Shown here: positions 63,878 through 64,000 of the stretch, one piece after another
Numbering within the stretch: position 1 is the first letter of the stretch
Layout: each line of letters begins with the position of its first letter
Source: Microbacterium suwonense
GTDB taxonomy: Bacteria > Actinomycetota > Actinomycetes > Actinomycetales > Microbacteriaceae
Assembly (NCBI RefSeq): GCF_030296555.1
Contig: NZ_AP027728.1
Location: 496,001 to 560,000, forward strand
Length of the DNA stretch: 64,000 nucleotides
Direction: 5' to 3'
Translations under genes and position numbers: made by a program
Notes under the pieces: generated by a model
Told to the model about the DNA's origin: nothing
The model's input: the letters and a program-made list of their open reading frames with translations, nothing else
Database searches by the model: none

Positions 63878-64000
63878 TCAGCCATCGAGCCCGCGGCGCT
63901 TCAGCAGCGGGGCGAGTTCGGCATCCCGGCCGCGGAAGTCGCGATATGCCTCCAGCGGATCCTTCGATCCTCCGACGCCCAGCAGACGCTGTCGGAAACG
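63878..64000 (-). CDS. M3-family peptidase, C-terminal end (truncated by window)
   Basis: Only the last 40 residues are present, ending at TGA 63878-63880 on the minus strand. They read RFRQRLLGVGGSKDPLEAY and then RDFRGRDAELAPLLKRRGLDG. This is the characteristic C-terminus of M3 dipeptidyl carboxypeptidase/oligopeptidase proteins, with FRGR before a final RGL. The gene extends outside the window. It converges with clpX, with about 108 bases between them in which I see nothing certain. Confidence 0.82.
   Translation of the reverse strand, partial: RFRQRLLGVGGSKDPLEAYRDFRGRDAELAPLLKRRGLDG

Overview
The window is GC-rich bacterial chromosome from an actinobacterium, most likely Microbacteriaceae and probably a Microbacterium-like species. 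The evidence is the actinobacterial end of the division and cell-wall cluster (mraY-murD-ftsW-murG-murC-ftsQ-ftsZ-sepF-yggT-divIVA), WhiA, RbpA, the qcrCAB/ctaE layout of the cytochrome bcc-aa3 branch, two clpP genes in tandem, and a long Lys/Ala tail on trigger factor. I find no insertion sequence, prophage, CRISPR array or defence island. This is a core housekeeping region and I see no new biological system in it. No gene-free stretch exceeds about 225 bases.

Layout. 1-9.5 kb: peptidoglycan precursor synthesis and division. 9.6-16 kb: divIVA, lspA, a pseudouridine synthase, a Nudix hydrolase and dnaE. 16-22.5 kb: a membrane protein, hisD, nrdR, pyrD, a DUF3043 protein, an M20 peptidase and an A-type Fe-S carrier. 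22.6-30.7 kb: terminal oxidase genes ctaC-ctaD-ctaF on the plus strand, facing the ctaE-qcrC-qcrA-qcrB operon on the minus strand. 30.9-36.9 kb: trpD, a PHP-domain protein, a 5'-3' exonuclease, rpsA, coaE and a DUF4126 protein. 37-50 kb: uvrB, a MoxR/DUF58/DUF4129 operon, uvrA, uvrC, rapZ and whiA. 50-54.6 kb: sodA, gap-pgk-tpiA, secG and rbpA. 54.7-58 kb: two tRNA genes, tig, clpP1 and clpP2. 58-62.3 kb: a deoxyribose-phosphate operon (SorC regulator, deoC, an aldehyde dehydrogenase and a half-length homologue). 62.5-64 kb: clpX, then the 3' end of an M3 peptidase gene on the minus strand.

Two signals run through the whole window. First, fourteen genes, several of them normally essential (ftsW, ftsQ, pgk), are broken by sixteen apparent one-base deletions. 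Most fall in G or C runs of three to five bases. Restoring one base at each place gives full-length family members, and every corrected length is an exact multiple of three. I read these as sequence or assembly errors, not pseudogenes, and annotate the full spans. Second, many genes have a TANNNT hexamer ending exactly 6 bases (sometimes 7) before the start codon. This predicts leaderless transcripts and also decides several start codons.

How the genes work together. The first third builds and divides the cell wall. The middle holds the bcc-aa3 respiratory branch split between two facing operons, and the three uvr genes within 11 kb. The glycolytic gap-pgk-tpiA block sits next to secG-rbpA. 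The deo operon plausibly converts deoxyribose-5-phosphate to glyceraldehyde-3-phosphate plus acetaldehyde and then oxidises the acetaldehyde. ClpP1P2 and ClpX together form a protease with its ATPase.
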